Shown: piece after piece, positions 1-14,850 of the stretch
Layout: every line of letters begins with the position of its first letter
Position numbering within the stretch: position 1 is the stretch's first letter
From: Lingula anatina
Lineage: Eukaryota; Brachiopoda; Lingulata; Lingulida; Lingulidae
Length of the DNA: 64,000 bases
Direction: 5' to 3'
NCBI RefSeq assembly: GCF_001039355.2
Contig: NW_019774103.1
Span: forward strand, 124,001-188,000
Notes under the pieces: model-generated
What the model saw: only the letters and a program-made list of their open reading frames with translations
The model's database searches: none
What the model was told of the DNA's origin: nothing
Position numbers and translations under genes: made by a program

Positions 1-3000
1 GGGCCGCTGATGGGCGCTTTGCGAGACTGCCCTTTTAAGTGAAGATTAAAATCTAACTATCGTGTTCGCCTAATGAAAACGCAAAGGTGGCTAAATACCT
101 TTGTTCCCATTATCGAATAAAAACTGAAGTAATCTGTGCGCTTTATCCACTTCTATCGTTCTAATTATAATTGAGACATCCCGGTGTTTACGCCTGGAAT
201 GCCTGATTGTTAGGGTCATCATTGCATCATAATTAGAGGTACACGTTTTTAGTGCCGCCGATAGCGCGGGGTTCTATCTACGGAGGTATCGCGGACTGTC
301 GAGATAGGACACTACGAACTTATCTGGCTGTTCAGCCTTAGAGAATGGGAAAGTACCAAGTAGCCGCCAAAATAATCGACATGTTGGAGATATGGTCTGT
401 TTGAAAATTTGAAAATAATTGGTCGGAAGAAACCACGGCGATTACTTAATCAGCGATGTTTTCCTTCAACGCAAAACTGACCGCAAAGAGGCTCTTATGC
501 ACCGTTTGTTTTATAAAATCTCTATTCAAAACTACAACAATAATAACACAATATACTGAGCCTCAAACGACCACACCGATATCTATCTTACATTAAAGAA
601 CAGCCTTAATACACCGTCTGATAGCTAAAACTGCAGTTCAGCTACATTCTTAATATCAACTGCCGAGAGGAAAATGATAATGAAGTTCGTGATCGCCTGA
701 AAGCGTTCACCGTCTCCGCTCTATTTTCGTGACCGTTGTTTGTGACTCTGCCAAGGAAATATACCCAGGAGTCGATTACCCAGTTCCTTGTTCATTTATC
801 ACCGTGTTCTATCAGAGAAAACCGCTTGCAATCTGTGGCCTTAACCATCAAAGGAAATAATAATAGCTGCATCAACGCATTGTTCTGGTCTTCGCCGAAA
901 TTTATCACTTTTTATGCAAAGCATGTTACGTTATAACATATATGAATTTAGGATTAAAAAAAGAAACATTTTGGCATAGAAAAGCTGATGAAAATTAGCA
1001 ACAGACTTAACAACTTACTTCCATTGCTTTGAAAAGAATGCGTCGAAAGTAATGTCAAACACCATCATTGCGGTTCGAGAAAATTCACAGCTTGGTCCAA
1101 CCGCGAAAAGATGCAACAAGCGTTTGTCGCAGTTTGTATTCTAATTTGTGTAAGGCTATATTTAGGTATCCTTAAAACAGGTGAATCATCACCCGCCCAC
1201 CCCGATTTGTTACTTTTGACCGACGCTTTGCCTTGTGTGCAACACCCAGACTTTGTAATAAAAAAATGTTTTCAGGTCGCAAGAAGACGCAATTTATAAT
1301 CAGAATAGTCGTGGAATGTAACAACGGGGCTAAGATAAATATTTTCATATTATAGAACGTGATCCTTTTACAACTTTTTATCCCAGCCTTGTTTGAAGTC
1401 CAAGGCTACACCGGCGAAGTTAAAACTATGCACTTAATCATTTTCTGTTTGGCATGCATTAAATAACAAAACAATAATAGTTTTAGCTTGAGAATGTTTA
1501 GTGCATGTATGTCTTTCTGAATTATAAAAAAAATCTTAAAAATGAAAATATAAAAAATATAAATAAATATAAGACGGCGACCTGAGGGTATCAGATAACA
1601 AATTATATCAATTTTTCGACCCTACTTTTGTCAGAGTGTGAAATAAGCGTAGCCAGAGCTGCATGTATGGCATGGTGCTGCCCTTATATCTCACCAAATA
1701 GACCGTTGTTTGGACAAGTGCTTGTCTAATTATCCCTATTTTTCTCACGCAAATGAACGTCTCCCAGAACCAGCAACTTCTTCTCAATTCAAGTCCCAGC
1801 AAAGCTAGCGACTGTAACGTAACAATAATAGCCCTACGGTCACCGAAACAAACAATACGACAATAAGCTTACTGCTCTCGAGGAAATGTACCTGGGAGAT
1901 GTTTTCCGAGAAATGGCATGTTAAGCCGCCACACCTGCCTTGCTTGGCACTTTCACCGAAACGAGGGTGGGGTAAACAAAGAGTTCGCACATTCAAGGGG
2001 ATTTCTATCGATGTGAACTACTGTTGGGCTGCAATCAATGGGAGTTTTGGGAGGCTTACGTCTAAACCACCTAGCACAACACTCTTCTAAGTTTACATCT
2101 TTGTCAAGAGGTGGGTTAGAGAAGAGAAGACAGGGGATAAAAAGCAATCTAAACGGTATTGGCCTGCTAATCAGTTAATTGCGTTTCAAAAACAAACAGA
2201 GGCAAATCAAGTGCTATTGATTTGTGTGCTTGGAGAGCAATTTGTGTCGACACGGATAATACTCAACTCACATCAAAGTTTTAGACGATAAAAAAATGGT
2301 ATAAACCAGACGAAAATGCGTTACGAAGTCTTGAAAATAAACTAGAAGAGACAATTATTATTATAAAGACAATACGAAATATACGTTTTTACAAGATATA
2401 TTTAATACTAAAATGTTACAAAAACTAATATCGAAACTTACGAATTGAAATGATAAAATTAATAAGTTTTGTGTTATTTTTTATTTCATCTGTATACGAT
2501 ACCAATGGAAAATATCTCTTTTGAAAGATAAAGACCGATAGGCGCTTGACACACGTCGTTATCTCTGGGAGACAGTGTACAAATTAGCCCAGCGCTTGAC
2601 CACGTCTAGCTCGGACCTAACGTCTCCCTGTCCTTTCGATAAGCGTTCACTTTTTTTCATAATGTAAAAATCAATGCCGGGAGGATGTTGTCTTACAGTT
2701 CGCCGGTGCTGTGTGGCGCCGTCCACATCTCGATACAGGAAGGCAAATGCGGGGCTTTTACCGACTTTAATTCCTGAAGACTAAGCCCGAGAAATTGTAC
2801 CCCTTTTCCCCGTCATTATAGCGCGTTCTGGATAATCACCTCACAAAAAGAGACCAAATTAAACGCGGGTTTGTTTCTGAAGTCGGCGCGGCTCCTGTTT
2901 CGCAGCTCTGTGTAGAGGGATAAAAGGAGAGCGCAGTAAAGGAAATAAAGTGAAGCGTGTTTGATATCAGAAAAAAATCGTCTGTACCGCAGACACGGCG

Positions 3001-3590
3001 GTGGGGAGGTTTTTCCTGTGCTCTGCCTTGCTGCAACCAAGCTGTGGCTTGTCCAACACAGAATCCGGTTACTGATGAACGATTAGTGGAGTGTTTTCAC
3101 ATTAGGATGTCTGACGGAGGGGGCTGGGATTTAGAAAAAAATATAATGAATCTCATTATTTTATTGTTATTATGATTATTACTTTTTGTGTAAAATCCTG
3201 TTTATTCAATGATTATGTCCATGCGAGAGGTGAGGGGTCATACTAAACAAACTCCATCTCAACTGATATGACTATCATTTTTAATCCTATGTTGGTTGCA
3301 TATTCCATTATGAAATTCCTCTATTATGTACTTGTATTTTGTATTTATTAACATGGGACTATGTATCTTCCTCCCCGTGTTTACAATTAAAAGGGATGCA
3401 TCATGGATCCCGCTTCTTGGTATCATCATATTTATATTCATCTCTTTTCTTATGTACAGCATCTCACCGGCACTCCCTCCCCCCTGTTTATTTCATATCG
3501 TCTTCAACGTTTAAAATACTGTTTCACATACTGACCTCAAGAACAACATGTATTTAAAAAAACATTCCCGTTTCAAGATATATTTCTTTC

Positions 3591-3633
<43 letters not shown>
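3591..3633. repeat. (ATT)n microsatellite
   Basis: About 14 uninterrupted ATT units are visible. It is simple sequence with no coding context. Confidence 0.95.
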
Positions 3634-3635
<2 letters not shown>

Positions 3636-6600
3636 TTTCTGCGGCACACGGAGTTTGGGCGTCCGTCACAAGTCAGGTGACGCACGCGTATGCCGGTCAT
3701 TAACTTACAGTTTTCCAGGGTTTTTTGTATATTTATGCAGGCTTATCAATCAAAAGAAACTGATCACCCGCAGATCATACGTTTATGGTCATCCCTTTGA
3801 TTAGCAAAAATAAACGACCTCAGTATTGTAACTTTTTCAAACATATATAAATCGAATTCGAACAGAAAAAGATAGAGATTGAGCATCTATATGTTAAATG
3901 TTTCTCATCTTGTACTTGTAGACTGTGCGAATCTTGAATACTGGATATTGGTCGAAGCGGTGCATTAACATAACCATCCGATCAGGTGCAAAATTTCATT
4001 TAACAAACTTACAAAGTGTGAAGAAAGAGACATGAATTCGCGCCATGTAAGCCACCCACAGTCTTGCAGTGAGTGGAGTTTGATTGGGTAATTCATACTT
4101 ACCATTGCTACAGTGAAGACAGATGTGGCGTTGGTTATTATCAATTATTTAATAAGGGGATGCATTTAATAACTCGGTAACATGAGTGGGATCGCACAGA
4201 CAGAATCTCTTAACTAACCTTATTTCAAAAATACTATTATTTCTTTGAAGCAACCGTGTGAAAAAAAATTAACAACTGATAAATGAATAAACAAATAAAT
4301 TGATGTATACATGCCATAATACATGTTTCGGCTAACAAGTTGAAGAAGATGTAATGCCACTTCATAATACACTCTATCGAAAATATAATCTATATAAAAT
4401 GATTAATGAATGGTTAATTGATTAGTTGACAAATAGATAAAATTATTGTTGAATTGAACATTTTGAAGAAATGTTCGATAATATATGCTTATGGTTATTC
4501 AATTAAATATGCGGATTCATAATGATCAGGACTTTTTTTGCTTGCGGTTGATGTAATCGATGTTGGTTTACATTTTAATAATTCAAACTACTCATTAAAT
4601 AGTAATATTTCAAATATCATTTATAATATCCCTCTTCAGAAGAGTTCATACATGTACTTGAAATAATAACGAGAAGAAGTATGCTGAGTTATGGGTTTTC
4701 TCATTAGCCTAATGAATATTTCAGTTGCTTAAATTAAAGGGAAACGTTTAAAAACTTTTACTTTAGCAAAACTTTTTTCAGTTTTCCTGTAAAATCAACT
4801 GACTAAAATGGCAACACCAATTAAAAAAAAAAAGACACTATTGGTAATCAAAACGCAAAAAAAGAATCAAAGGATAAACAAAACACGAACTACAAGTAGA
4901 CAAATCATCGGCGAGAGAGTGAAGAGCAGCTGCATGATTTCATACAAGATGTAATGGCAGCTGCCATGTCCTGTTCTACAAGTGTGATACCTTGTGCCTA
5001 CAGGTGCATTCTCCGACTTCAAAAATATATTTGTGTGTCAATAAGGACGTAAAGACCGCAGCCACCGCTAATGTTAACTCAACCACCTTACAACTAAGAC
5101 GCATGTTTTCTATGTTTCCAACTATTATGGCAAATTCACAGGACGTGATAGTTGAATTATTTATTTCTGATTGGCTTATGGTTTAGTTTTCTCTAAGGTT
5201 TTTACTCACCATGATCCACGAATGAAAGAAGTTATCATTCATATAATTGGCAATAATGTAGGGAACATACGTCCAAAACGTGTAAATGTCCTTTGTGAAA
5301 TTATTTTGTGTCTCTAATATCTCATAAAAATTCTCACTTACCGTCACCACCAATGCGAGTACCTCTAACACTACTTTTACAAAAAGGTGCAATTTGAACC
5401 ACATACATTTTATCTCCCACAATGAAGATGTGATTTTTAATGTCGACGTTATTTTTTCATCTTTTTATCGTTGCTCTATGGGGGATAGTTTATATACCTG
5501 CTTTTTTTTTTTTACCGTGATGACTTCTCTGTGTATACATTGAAAACACACATGTTCATTGCTCTGTCCATCTCCCGCTCACCGTGTCAAACACAGTCGC
5601 CGTATGCTAAATCACCATGTAAGAGTTCACGATATGTGCGCATAATTCATGAAATAACAAAAGGCCAACAACTTATAAAGTGTGACCCTTGACAACATCA
5701 AAAAGTATCTGAAGGGTCTAAATAACTTCATCAGTTATCCTTGCTTCTATTTAAAAAAAATTGTCTTTATCGAATTCTTTCTTTCTTTCTTTAAATAATT
5801 TTTGATGATTTAATAGATAATGGACAATTTTATATTATACCATTATTAAAGCATGATGGACAGCGAGTTGAAAAAACTATTTACTACAGGGGGAAATATC
5901 CTCAGTCTTGTCAAACTTAAATCACCCTAGCACTTCAGTCTCAGTCTAAAGACATTCACCCAAAAGCGCTCACCCAGACACGCGGAAAGAAACCTCAAGG
6001 GTTCTGAATATAAAATAACAAACTAATACAAGACAAAAGAGTGCTGTTGCATCAATTGATACTGTAAATAATGGCGACTTAGGAGGCAAGATCATGTTGC
6101 TGAATATGTTGTCAACGGCGCGCGTGTAACAGATTAAACGAGATGTACAATAAAGTCGACGTCTTTTTGTGCACGCAATGCTTACCGTATTTTCTCCGAA
6201 GATGCCACATTATTCTGATGTCCTAATTCTTACTTATGTCCAGGTCTTGATTTTTTACTCTGCTTTCGCCAAACACCAAACAGTGTTTCTTTTCCAAGCA
6301 CGGGGCAGCTTCTGCCGCATGTTGAACGAAAGGCGCGATTTTATAAATTCAAATGAACTGGTGTATTGATTATTAACAGTGATATGTTTGGCACAACCGC
6401 ACATCTATAAAGTGCTCGAATAATTATCTGGTACACGAGCGGCAGCTCTTAACATGTGAAACATCGTTCCAACGGAAAAAGAGGGGAATGCATTTTTCAA
6501 AAAACTTATATCCACACCTGTATGTATATACATGTATATATAAACTTACTTTACAAACCCATTTATTATAATATATGCTACCACTTAAAGATTTTAAACT

Positions 6601-7103
6601 TTCTTAAATTACCATCCATTTAAAAAGTTAAAATGGCAGTTGAACTCTCGACCTCAGTTTCAATGCTATGATTTCAATTAGACAAGTTATGGCGAGGCGA
6701 TTATAAGATACTATAGGATGCCTGTCTGTTTCGTCAATCATTTTATTTTGACTTGATGATTAGGCAGAGGACAACAGGAATCAACTTTAAATGGAAACGT
6801 TTTTCTAAGAAATTACTCTTTCTCGATTATTCCAGCCCGGATGACAATCAGTAAGACACGAGTTTCGGTGTCCATGTCTACATCATCTGTCTTGATACTT
6901 CAAAAGAAGTAAAGGAAGAAATCCCATTTCAGTCATTTCCTTTCACTTGAGTGGATGCTTTCTTGAATATGCATAAGACACCTTAACGCGGAAGGAAAGC
7001 ACAGATTGGGTTACTTTTAGAGATATCGTCCACAGGAAACCTTCGCCAATTAAGATGATTTTACAACTTTTCCCAATTTTGGCTTCAAATACCCTAACAT
7101 CTG

Positions 7104-7110
<7 letters not shown>

Positions 7111-7143
<33 letters not shown>
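7111..7143. repeat. (CA)n microsatellite
   Basis: About 16 uninterrupted CA units lie in intergenic DNA. Confidence 0.95.
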
Positions 7144-7145
<2 letters not shown>

Positions 7146-10100
7146 AAAACCTGTGCTGTTACAGTGTACATGTGATAATTGTATATTCGACGTTTATGAT
7201 TTACATGCCGAATGGTATTGCTTTCAAGTAGTCAATGACAAATTAAAAAAAAAAAAAAAGAAGCGCTTAAGATTTCGAAGAATTTTTTTTCAAAATCGCT
7301 GTAGGCAGTAAAAAATATCGAGCACAGACTCTAAGGGTGAGGAGTGGTATTTTCTAAAATTTCCCCCGTGAATAAAAAATCTACAAGACAACTGTCATGG
7401 CGAGATTCTCACATGTCGAACTGCTATTGAATTGCAAAATGCAGTATTTTCCGTAAAGGTCTCGCTGTCAGCGCACGTCATAGCATACGCGTATGGAGTT
7501 ACTGTAGGACAGGCGGATGTCAGGGATAATCAAATAATCAAAGCGGAACTTTGCGGCAAAATATCACATCTATGAACAGATTTTCTATTGTGACATATCA
7601 TTTGATTGCTTTTGACTTGTTTATCATTTTTCTCAGCAGACGTTCATGTTTTATAAGCTCTCCCGCTCGGATGCTGGGTTGCCAGCCAAATAATTCGCGA
7701 TGACAGGGTTGTGAACTGTCGCTTGTAATAAAAACAAGTGCACCCTAAACCAACAAGACGTTACGAATATCTGTTAAGAAACATGACATTGAATATGTAA
7801 CGACTCGAAAGGAAAATGCTTTGACTTACTTAAACACAATAAATGGTTTTACACAGAGTGCCTAAATCATGTAGATGTGTCATTTTTAATATATTTTTTG
7901 TTTATTTGTAACATATTTCACAAGTTAAACGCTCTGTATCTTACCATATCTTCATCAAGCACTCTTCGTCAATTATTTTGATTTCTTTGAATACTACTTC
8001 TCCATACTTCTTCTGCAGTGGCAGTTATACCTGATATCCTCATAAATGAGTCCACTTTCAAAATTTCCAAAAAGTTAATTCCACTTTCTACAGCAGTGAA
8101 GAATAACATACAGACGCGCCCTGCTCTCTCCTGGACCTTTTGCGTGCGGTTGTGCTCTTTTGTCATTGTAGGGATGATCTTCCGGTGCGTGAACGGTTTT
8201 GACTCAACGCACATTTATAAGAAAAGTGATGTTCTTTCACTCCCCATTTTAGTTTTTATTACGACGATTTTAAGATTCAACAAACTTTGAAGAGGAGCGC
8301 CATTAGATGTGAATGCGTTTATTTAGGCGGTGAATACGTGTAGTAAATGTTGACCCTGTGTTGTTATAAGCTGCAGCAAAACGAAATAAAAAAGGAAAAA
8401 AAGAACCCGAAAATAAAAAAAAGCGCATGACGGCAAATATAAAGAGATTTAGAATCGGGGACATTATGGCGAAATGGCCAAGTAGTAAACATTCAATGGT
8501 CTACAATAGCACCAGTCTCACGAGTCAGGTCCAGCAAGAGCACGCACACATGCACATTGACAGATGATCTTTATTCTTGATGTAGGCCTAACAAAGCTTT
8601 TTTTTTCAATTTCTTCCCGTGTCGTGCAATGTTGAAATGGCAAGATCACGCAAAATCAATTAAAGCAAAAGAACTCTCATGTCAAGAGAAAGCGACGGAA
8701 CAGTCAGATGCGACAAAATGAAATATTGTTATTGATACACTTTGGTTTTGACTGCAGCTCTATCACTGCCTATAAGACGCTTCTTAACTTCTCTTTGAGA
8801 GATTGTCTCCTCTTGATTAGACATAGGCCAGACTAAATGTCGAACAACAATTGGATTTAAACAATTTTGCCTTGTTTCTTGTATTGACCACAGCGACAGT
8901 TCGCGATTATCTGAAGCCCTAATCGGACATGTCACAAGTTAACCTAATCAATTTGTGCTAAATTTGATTAAGATGAAGTTGTTGCTATGGTTACAGAAAG
9001 TGGTTCCTCATGTCATGTAACCGAAATTTGAAATTAGTTGTCATGGTTGCAGAAGACACACTGCTCCTTGGAAAGACGCAAAAAAGTGAGAACAAGTCAA
9101 ATGACATATTAAATAAGAACATGCACTAAAATCTTAAATTTCGCCATAAAAATCGCAACTGAATTATTTTTTATGAAACAGCCAACATTCTTACCGAAAA
9201 AAAAATAAGATATATATGTGAAAGCAATTTTAACCCAATTTCTCTGTTTTTCTAGGCAATGTATGGCTTAAATACTTACAAAAAATGGTGTATTCGGAGT
9301 AAAATATTAAAAACATCTAACATCTTTCTATAGACATTGCTTAACTATAACTAGAGCAAGGAATCAATTGATGTTTCACTACTTATCTTATAAGAAGAAA
9401 ACGGCGTTTTTTCACATTTATTTGATCCCTCATTTTATTGATTTTCGTATAAATCTCTTCAGCACCATCCCAATCATCAAGGATTTTCTTAATGTTGAAT
9501 TGATGACGGTAAAGGTCTGCGAGGTCCATCAGTCAGCAGAGAGAAACTTCTCTGACACCAGGAAACCTATGTGCTCGACGTATGTATGGATAAAATTTCT
9601 AAAAATTATATTTTTGCTTATTGGAAGGCCTGGTGTTGATTGTCTTGGGGGTATTTTTATTATTATTATTATTTTATTTTTTTGTATTTAATCTCAATTT
9701 TTTTTAGAATGAGAGCGAAATTTCAGAAATCTAATAGTTGAAGAGTAAATGAAAATATATCATTTCTTTATATCTCTTGGCAATATCTAAGACTTTAATT
9801 TTTTATGTCCGAAACTTAAAGATGATGCGTTTTAAGCACTAAAATGAAAAAACGTAGACATTTGTATTACACACAGAGAATTATAATATGTCACTGACCA
9901 GCTTATTAGGCAAATGTCTGTAAACATAGGCCAATATAACACCAATAACAATAACTGTACATAATTTCTACTTACCAAGAGGATCGAGTTACGTGCGGTT
10001 AAAATAACAAAATAAGATTATAATGCAAATTTTGATAGATATGGCCAAAATGTGCGAAGACGTAGAGAAATTAAAAATCCATTTGAGAAAAAGATAGTAT

Positions 10101-12473
10101 TGCGCTGGCGCCCCTCGACTTGACGGCAGTGTGACAAACACAGCTGATGTGAAGGAGGTCGGGTTTATCGCTGTCTGACTCAGGATATTTTATACATTAC
10201 AGGGGTCCAGTACAACAGAAATCATGTGAATATCATGGATAGTCAATCTCTCCCACTAATTAATCCGTGAGACATTCTGTAAACTAATGTTCAAGGCCCA
10301 GACTATGTATAACGGGGTGGGAGCTGACAAGCCAATACCAGTGCCCGGGAATAACCAAGACAATGAAAACCGTCCGCTCAACTATGTGTTGAGATTTTGC
10401 TTTACGAGACGCTGCTTTTAACAAGACAGAAGACGGATGACCATTTATCATTCGTTGAGTGCCCCAACTCCGTTTTTGTGGTGATTGGCTGCGTTATTTG
10501 TACATTATGAACATAGAATTAATCACTATGCACCCTTAAAGGGTAGGTTCAACCGTGTGCACCCTCTTAATGGATGTCGTAAACACAGTGTTGAACCGCA
10601 GATCTTGGGCGGCGGTAGGATTCAAATTCTTCTCTTTTGGGATATAATTGGGTGTCGTCTTTGGCGGTAAAACGAGTAGAATTAAATATTCACATATAGT
10701 TTGTAATGATAGCATTACCATGCATGTTTGTAGTAACACGTTAGACACATTGGGAATAAGTATGAACATTTAATTCATGATTTTCTTGTTGTGTTTATTC
10801 ATTAGGTTAGGCATTTTATTTTAGCGTGTATATAATCAAAATTTACTCGTAGCAAATGAATTAAAAAAAATTAAATACGTTGATGGGATAAAAAATAAAA
10901 TGAATATTAAAATGAAATAAAATAGAATTTTAAAAAAGATAAAATAAAGAAAAAAATTAAAATCAAATTCAAACTAAAATGTTTAAGCTACGTCGTTTAC
11001 ATATGATTTCCATATTCCGTCTTTCTCTTTATCGGTTTTGTTTTTGGTTTCAGTTGCTGAAACAAATGAGCTTTAGGCGATGCAACTAAAACATTAATTG
11101 TTCTCGATTCATTTCCTTCATTGTGCGCTGTTATGTTTTTAGACACTGCATGAAATTCGTGCGGGTTGTTAAAATGCATCGTATTTCACTCTGAGTTTAG
11201 CTGAAAGATCGTACATCAATGTCGATGACCTGCTACAAGAGTACGATAAAAAAGTAACAAAGAGATGCGTAAAAAGTACTTTATTTTTGAGCAGCAAAAC
11301 ACACTGATATTACAATTTATTCAATCACAGAGTTCCCCATTGAAAAAATCTTTTTTCTAATCGCATTTGTGGCCAAACGCACTTAAAATAAATCTGAACA
11401 TGCTATCACGAACCTTTATCCTTAGGCTATTATCATTGACGTGTGCCACCATTCAGTAAAATAACAATATTTAGCAGATCAATCAATTTACCTAATTGAG
11501 AACAATCCGTTACAGCTTCCTTATTTCACAGGTGAAGGGCGACGCGTGAGAGTGACAGATCTTACAAGACTCATTTAACCGTTCACTTACTTAAAACAAC
11601 GGATAAGAAGCTTTTCTCTGTCAACGAGATGAATTAAAACACAAAATCTATTTCCCAAATGGATTTGAAATTCTCTAACCTATCATGAAAGCAGTGATAA
11701 TTGACGTAAAAGTGTGACACTCTGCGACAACTGAAAGATTGCCATTGCCAACGCTTGTGACGGCCCTCCCAGAACGCTTGTTTGCATGTCTCTCATTCGA
11801 ACCTTGCTGAGAGAAAACTAATATTTTTTAATTTGTAGGTCCGTGTGGTCAAGCATGGACATGATGTGGGTCAAGCACCTGTCCTATGAAGTAAGGTGAG
11901 TTGACCATGTGGGTCCACAAGAAATACCTCTGGTCAACTGTATATTCAACCATGAAGATTCATAAATTTTATATACGAAGATGTTTTTCAGGAACAGCTG
12001 CCGCTCTTTTATGAATTATACGTTATAAACCGGATTGCATCTGATTTCTTTCAAATATCTTCAACAGACAATATGGAAGTTTATGCAATTAAAACAGCAG
12101 GATAATCAATACTGTCACCATGTCAACATTGTAATCTTTGTGGGAAAAAAAGAAAAATAAATAGAAAGAAAGAAAGAAAAAACATTACTCGAAATGAAAC
12201 GACAAAGTGCTCTTTTATGTTATATTCATAAATAGTAAAGAATTGTTGTGAAGTATATTCATAAGTGGCAGGGACAAGCAGGTCGCTGTCACAACATAGA
12301 TGTTTTATTATTTCAAAATCAAATAACCGCATTTTCATTACGCATCTCACAATGCGCTGAAGATATTATAAATAATCAGCTATTGTAAAAAAAAACCTTC
12401 AAATAAGTAGTCACATTTGTCTGATATGAATATCAGGTTCAGTATTGATGATTCTAAACAATCTTATCCTGAA

Positions 12474-12476
<3 letters not shown>

Positions 12477-12509
<33 letters not shown>
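12477..12509. repeat. (TG)n microsatellite
   Basis: About 16 TG units lie in intergenic DNA. Confidence 0.95.
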
Positions 12510-12512
<3 letters not shown>

Positions 12513-13729
12513 AAAAATCCTAAGTAGATTATGACGTTTATAATGTGTACCATTAACACACTAGGAAACTGCAAACAATCGCCTATTGAAAATTGTTTCA
12601 AAGCCAAGTTTGTTTTGAAACAGAGACCAAGTCATTTATGTCGCAAGCTTTTTAATAATCTGAAGTTGCAAATGTATCATTTTCAGATTGATTGTACAGA
12701 TTGAGATGGGCAGATTTATCCAGAAGTAAATCTAATGTACAGGTAAATTTAGATATTTGACATTCCCGTGGAACAGGTACATCAACGGGGTAATTGTCTT
12801 TTAAGTATTAAAAGTATTTACCGGTATTCCAACTATATGATCTGGTATATAGGTTTAGTGCATTCCACATGGGTCTAGCCAGGTAGATATGCGGAGTCTA
12901 TATTCTAGTATTCACTTAGAATACTGTAGGCTCTACTGTAGATATTAAAAGATATGGTTTAAATATCAAATGTATTCGGTGATATCGGAAACGACAGACA
13001 GATAAACGAGAATAGACGGGTGGGTGGTGCGCAAGCAGAGAGAGAGAGAAAAACAAAGACGTAGACGAAAGAGAGTCACAATTAATTCAAAAGTCTAGTC
13101 GCAAATTTATACAACAAAGTCTACTAAAATACTAATGAAGATAAATATTTGCGTTCTTTGGTTTAAAATAAAATTACAGTTATAAAAACAAATATACATA
13201 TGAAATCAAGAGGCCTATGTACTGGTACACTAAGCACAAAACGCAGGGGCAAAACCTTGCAAACCTGTATTGGCTTTTTTTCCCCAGTCATTTCTCTCAA
13301 ATAAAATACCCTGCAAAACCATTTACCTGACATATTGCTAATAGATGATACTTACCCACTGATCGACACTCAACATTAAAGATATAAAACATTGTCCTGG
13401 TTGATTTCTACATTGTACAAATTACTGGATGAAGATGGATTCATGAAACCGATTGTGCATGGCGACAGCTAATACTAGAATATAGATAAATGCGGTGAGT
13501 ATAGGTGACGGGTAACAAAACATTCTTTTGTGTATTCGCAATTTTCTATCAAGGTCCTAAAATAAAATGTATTTACTTGTGTAATTTTTGCAGCATTAAT
13601 TTGAATTCGAGTTTATTCATCACCGAAACAAAATCTTGATTTCGATCATTATATTTCTCTAAACAAAAGTAGAAAATGTGTAGAAATCGCAAGCTCCTAT
13701 TTTATGCACTTCAGTGAAAGCGTTGTGAA

Positions 13730-13744
13730 GGGGGGGGGGGGGGG
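13730..13744. repeat. Poly(G) run of 15
   Basis: There are fifteen consecutive G residues on the + strand. The true length is uncertain because such runs are often miscounted in sequencing. Confidence 0.9.
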
Positions 13745-14129
13745 TCATCGACCTGGACAATGTCCCGTTTGTGAATGTCTCAACGCAAGGTATTAAATAC
13801 ACCCTTGTTGGTCATTTTCTCACAAATCTCATTTGATATTTGAAGTCGGATAATCGATTTTCACTTAAGTTTGAACCAACATTCATATAATCCAATACTT
13901 GATAATCCAACATTTATCAGTTCTCTTTCACTGATATTAGGATTTACAAGAAAAAAGAATAGGAGCAATCAACTTTAAAACTGTAAACATATTCGACGTA
14001 TTATTTTACATTGCATAAGTAAAATTCTGAAATTTCTTTTAACAAGTGAAATACAAAGAAATTATGACAAAACAAAATGATTAAAAGAAAAAGAAAAAAA
14101 TTAAGAGTAGAACGGAAAAGAAATATGAT

Positions 14130-14850
14130 ATAATGAGCCAACACGAATTTTGCGCCTTGCTCTATAAATCTGTAAAGTACGGTTTTATACGGTCACCCCG
14201 AATCGATGAAGACGTGAAGAGGGACAATCCCAAATCATTAGCCCTGTAATTGCTTGGTTTCGCCGAGCCCTCATCCTTTTCCTCCAGCCGTAATTACCTA
14301 GACCTCAGGTAATTAAACACTATTAACTCTGCAAATATCAAAATCAATAAAACCCGATGGAAAGTCCAAGAAAACATAACTCGCTTTGATTGGAAATCAA
14401 TAAAAAGCCATTTGAACAAGCTAAAACATAATACTTGGAATCCCTAAGTACGCAACATTTTGATCTTTTAATTGGTATCATCTCGTTTGAACGCTATCGT
14501 AGCAGGTTCGATGGCTTTTGAGGGATTTTATTCCCGTCCTTAATTCTGCCTATGTTCGACTGTTGGGCCTGGGCTATTGCACATCCTTAACCTCAAAATT
14601 GGCAAATGTCTCGTTGGGGAAATGAAAACTCGGGCAGGGAAATGTAAATCATGTTAAGATAATTAATTCAATCTAGCCCTGCTGACACGCAGAGGTCAGG
14701 TTTACAAGTGGGGGCAATCTACAGCAGATGGGAGGAGAAATTGAATTGTCCAGTAGAGGGTATCCAATGTTCAAGCAGACACGCCATGATTATCTCCCCG
14801 TCTAATTCTCATCAAACCTGACTCCATGCATAGCACGTTGCGTCTAGAAT
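14130..14850. promoter_or_regulatory. Candidate conserved noncoding island
   Basis: This high-complexity block lies about 1.3-2 kb upstream of the CYP39A1-like gene and has no convincing open frame. It carries paired inverted motifs: AATTACCT at 14292-14299 faces AGGTAATT at 14307-14314, and TTGATT-GGA-AATCAA is a perfect inverted repeat at 14386-14400. TAATTA/ATTA-type cores of the kind bound by homeodomain proteins recur. A regulatory role is inference; cross-species conservation would decide it. Confidence 0.3.

Noticed and set aside
5183-5422. Hydrophobic 79-codon frame on the - strand with a good donor nearby
   Set aside because: There is one plausible GTAAGT site but no acceptor, partner exon or family match.
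8018-8290. Overlapping open frames on both strands at about 8 kb
   Set aside because: No splice context, no family resemblance, and both strands are open over the same bases.
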